Notes under the pieces: model-generated | Told to the model about the DNA's origin: nothing | Seen by the model: only the letters and a program-made list of their open reading frames with translations | Databases searched by the model: none | DNA from: Thermoflexales bacterium | GTDB taxonomy: Bacteria; Chloroflexota; Anaerolineae; B4-G1; SLSP01 | Length of the DNA stretch: 16,533 nt | Assembly (NCBI GenBank): GCA_015486785.1 | Contig: WFQZ01000016.1 | Span: 1-16,533, forward strand | Direction of reading: 5' to 3' | Position numbers and translations under genes: made by a program | In this document: one piece after another, positions 14,465-16,533 of the stretch | How positions within the stretch are numbered: position 1 is the stretch's first letter | How the letters are laid out: every line of letters begins with the position of its first letter

Positions 14465-14549
14465 CGTTGGGGTAAAACCCACCGGCCTGGGAATTCATGA
14501 TGCGAATCGGGGCCGGACGGTTCGTAAATTTATTCAAAAGGAGCGTGCT
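14465..14549 (+). other. Structured AOR leader between terminator and start codon
   Basis: An 85-nt leader present only in read-through transcripts. It can form TGGG/CCCA (14468-14471 with 14478-14481) and CCGGCC (14482-14487) with GGCCGG (14511-14516). It ends with the ribosome site AAAAGGAG about 6 nt before the ATG at 14550. The pairings do not cover the ribosome site. Role unknown. Confidence 0.4.
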
Positions 14550-16307
14550 ATGTGGTTTTTGCGTATCAATATGACCGATCGTAGTTGGAAGCTGGAAGAA
14601 GTTCCAGAAGCGTACCGCAACCTCGGCGGGCGCGGGTTGACCTCCACCCTGATTTATGATGAGGTGGAGCCGACGGTCCATCCGCTGGGGCCGAACAATA
14701 AACTGGTCTTCGCCCCCGGCATCGTCACCGGCACCACTTCTCCCACCTCGGCGCGGGTTTCGGTAGGCACTAAGTCACCGCTCACCGGTGGCATCAAAGA
14801 GGCCAATGCGGGCACAGGCTGGGCACCGGCGGTCGCCAAGATGCGGATCAAGGCCATCATCATTGAAGGGCAGCCGGAGGAGGACAAGTATTGGATGGTC
14901 TACCTTTCCTGGAAGGACGGGCAGCCCTCGGTGGAGTTCCTGCCCGCCGATGAGTACGTGGGGCAAGACCTGTACGAGTCCTTCAAGACGCTCTACGAGA
15001 AATACGGCAAGAAAACCCACATCACCGGCATCGGCCTGGCGGGCGAGCATCGCTATCCCAACTCCGGCATCGTGTTCGACGATATGAAGCAGCGGCCTTC
15101 CCGCTACTCTGGCCGGGGCGGCGTGGGTGCCGTGATGGGCAGCAAGGGCTTGAAGTTCATCGTGGTGAACGACAAGGGCGCGCCGGGCGTGGAGATCGCC
15201 AATCCCGATTTGTTCAAGCAGGGCGCCAAGAAGCTGCGGGACGCGCTCAACGAGCACCCGGTGACCAAGCCCAAGGGCGGCTTGAACACTTACGGCACGG
15301 CCATCCTGGTGAACATCGTCAACGAGGCCGGTGGATTCCCCACCCGCAACTTCCGCAGCGGGCGGTTTGAAGGCGCGGCCCGCATCTCCGGCGAGGCGAT
15401 CTTTGAGAACAACAAGAAGCGCACCGGCAAGGAAGTTTATAACCACGCTTGCAGCCCCGGCTGCGTGATTCAATGCTCCAACACCATCTATGCCAAAGAC
15501 GGCAGCGAGATCGTCTCCTGCGTGGAGTATGAATCCGACTGGGCCTTGGGCGCGAACTGCGGCATTGATGACATTGACGGCATCGCCGAGATGGTGAAGT
15601 TGTGCAACGCCTACGGCTTGGACACCATCGAGACCGGCGACGCCATCGCCGTGGCGATGGACGCCGGGGTGCTGCCCTTCGGCGATCTGGAAGGGGCCAA
15701 GGCTCTGATCCACGAGATGGGCAAGGGCACGCCGATGGGCAAGATTCTCGGCGGCGGCACGGGCATGGTGGGCAAGATTCTCGGCAATCCGCGCGTCCCG
15801 GCGGTCAAGAACCAAGGGATGCCGGCCTACGAGCCACGGGCGATCAAAGGGATCGGCGTGACCTATGCCACCAGCACGATGGGCGCAGACCACACATCCG
15901 GCTACACCATCTCTCCGGAGTTGCTCGGCTCAGGCGGCAAGTCCGATCCGCTGCTCTCCGATGAGACCAAGATCACCTTGAGCCGCGACTTCCAGCGCAC
16001 CACGGCTTTGCTGGATAGCACCGGCCATTGTCTCTTCATCGCCTTCGCCATCCTGGATATTCCCAGCGGCTTTGAGGGTATGATTGAGGAAATGAACGGC
16101 CTGTTGGGCGTCAACTGGACTGCGGAGGAGGCCCTCGCGCTCGGCACGGAAATCCTCAAGAAAGAGCGGGCCTTCAACGAGGCCGCCGGGTTGACCAAGG
16201 CCGACGACCGCTTGCCGGAGTTTATGAAGTACGAACCGCTCCCGCCGCATAACGCCGTCGCCGATCTGCCCGACGAGTTGTTGGATAAGGTGTACGGGGA
16301 GCTGTAA
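14550..16307 (+). CDS. Aldehyde:ferredoxin oxidoreductase, tungsten-type (AOR family)
   Basis: Cytoplasmic enzyme, 585 aa, that interconverts aldehydes and carboxylates using a tungsten (or molybdenum) bis-pterin cofactor and a [4Fe-4S] cluster, with ferredoxin or a similar carrier as electron partner. The N-terminal pterin-binding domain has the GTKSPLTGGIKEANAG region and RYSGRGGVGAVMGSKGLK, a hallmark of the family. Candidate cluster ligands are Cys301, Cys305 and Cys309 (CSPGCVIQC) and Cys494 (STGHC). The first spacing is CX3C, whereas the classical Pyrococcus enzyme has CX2C. The ATG at 14550 was chosen over a frame open to 14379 because AAGGAG precedes it and the upstream part lies inside the riboswitch and terminator. 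Expression is likely controlled by that RNA. No small subunit or ferredoxin gene follows. The substrate is unknown. Confidence 0.92.
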   Translation: MWFLRINMTDRSWKLEEVPEAYRNLGGRGLTSTLIYDEVEPTVHPLGPNNKLVFAPGIVTGTTSPTSARVSVGTKSPLTGGIKEANAGTGWAPAVAKMRIKAIIIEGQPEEDKYWMVYLSWKDGQPSVEFLPADEYVGQDLYESFKTLYEKYGKKTHITGIGLAGEHRYPNSGIVFDDMKQRPSRYSGRGGVGAVMGSKGLKFIVVNDKGAPGVEIANPDLFKQGAKKLRDALNEHPVTKPKGGLNTYGTAILVNIVNEAGGFPTRNFRSGRFEGAARISGEAIFENNKKRTGKEVYNHACSPGCVIQCSNTIYAKDGSEIVSCVEYESDWALGANCGIDDIDGIAEMVKLCNAYGLDTIETGDAIAVAMDAGVLPFGDLEGAKALIHEMGKGTPMGKILGGGTGMVGKILGNPRVPAVKNQGMPAYEPRAIKGIGVTYATSTMGADHTSGYTISPELLGSGGKSDPLLSDETKITLSRDFQRTTALLDSTGHCLFIAFAILDIPSGFEGMIEEMNGLLGVNWTAEEALALGTEILKKERAFNEAAGLTKADDRLPEFMKYEPLPPHNAVADLPDELLDKVYGEL

Positions 16308-16341
16308 CGCCCCCGCAGGGACTAAGGCGTCCCCAATAGCC

Positions 16342-16373
16342 AGAAGCCGCCGGAACAAACACCGGCGGCTTCT
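16342..16373. terminator. Bidirectional terminator between AOR and the M16 peptidase gene
   Basis: Perfect 12-bp arms AGAAGCCGCCGG / CCGGCGGCTTCT enclose an 8-nt loop, in the 92-nt gap between two converging genes. The T-tract is short on the plus side (TCTTTA) and weak on the minus side. Strength of the stem and location support a shared terminator. Confidence 0.8.
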
Positions 16374-16399
16374 TTACGTTGGATTGAGGATCTCGCGGC

Positions 16400-16533
16400 C
16401 TACGTGGCGGGATTCACCACGGCCAGGACGAATCGCTCCGCGTCCAGCCAGTGCCGCGCCGCCGCTTGGACGGCCTGCGGCGTGATGCTCATAATCATTT
16501 CCCGATAGCGCAGGTAGTAATCCAGCCCCAGAT
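16400..16533 (-). CDS. C-terminal end of an M16 (insulinase-type) zinc peptidase, partial
   Basis: Only the last 43 residues are in the window; the gene continues past the right edge. They read LGLDYYLRYREMIMSITPQA, then VQAAARHWLDAERFVLAVVN, ending PAT and TAG. This is the usual M16 C-terminus, in which a helix starting ITPxxVxxxARxxLD leads to a final strand RxxxxVVxP. The zinc-binding HxxEH half is outside, so activity cannot be judged; some family members are inactive partners. It is convergent with AOR and ends at a shared terminator. Confidence 0.75.
   Translation of the reverse strand, partial: LGLDYYLRYREMIMSITPQAVQAAARHWLDAERFVLAVVNPAT

Noticed and set aside
14379..14549. Upstream extension of the AOR reading frame
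   Set aside because: The ATG at 14379 lies inside the aptamer and the frame crosses the terminator. The family's N-terminus (MWFLRINM) starts at 14550 behind a good ribosome site.
14775..15893. 372-aa open frame antisense to AOR
   Set aside because: A shadow of a conserved gene in GC-rich DNA; no start signal or domain.
1..16533. tRNA, rRNA, insertion sequence, prophage or defence island
   Set aside because: I saw no transposase, integrase, tRNA-like cloverleaf or nuclease/toxin genes. Apart from the repeat cluster, the window looks like ordinary chromosomal genes.

Overview
The window is GC-rich bacterial chromosome with tightly packed, conventional genes: strong AGGAGG ribosome sites, ATG/GTG starts and sigma70-type promoters. 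The gene set suggests a Chloroflexota bacterium, probably near Anaerolineae/Caldilineae. The clues are a very long PhnE permease, SH3-repeat M23 hydrolases, a plant-type LRR protein coupled to TelA, a DUF2202 protein and a tungsten-type aldehyde oxidoreductase. This is inferred from gene style; no marker gene or rRNA is present.

Layout, left to right. (1) 1-4868, plus strand: a TPR-rich lytic transglycosylase (5' end cut by the window), then an M23 peptidase / triple SH3 / glycosidase-like TIM barrel / helix-hairpin-helix-like fusion with its own promoter. (2) 4869-5246: no gene. It holds two 33-bp hairpins with almost the same core, flanking a 22-bp tandem repeat array. (3) 5247-5936, minus: a secreted DUF2202 ferritin-like protein. 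(4) 6056-9373, minus: a phnD-phnC-phnE transporter operon with a near-consensus promoter, two hairpins between phnD and phnC, and a PhnE about twice normal length. (5) 9452-11952, minus: telA and an LRR-membrane protein overlapping by 4 nt. (6) 12050-14194, minus: dihydrolipoyl dehydrogenase followed by a PyrK-like [2Fe-2S] protein with a degraded nucleotide-binding motif. (7) 14301-16307, plus: promoter, Moco/Tuco-type riboswitch, intrinsic terminator, then aldehyde:ferredoxin oxidoreductase. (8) 16400-16533, minus: the C-terminal end of an M16 peptidase, convergent with the oxidoreductase across a shared terminator.

How the parts work together. The first two genes act on cell-wall polymers. 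PhnD, PhnC and PhnE form a complete importer for phosphonate-like or reduced phosphorus compounds, but no catabolic enzymes are nearby. The oxidoreductase needs a tungsto- or molybdopterin cofactor and sits behind an RNA that most likely senses that cofactor. The divergently transcribed flavoprotein/iron-sulfur pair could be electronically linked to it, but this is only a hypothesis. The best leads are the riboswitch-terminator-AOR unit, the TelA/LRR pair, the oversized PhnE, the PyrK-like protein with a lost nucleotide motif, and the repeat cluster at 4.9-5.2 kb.
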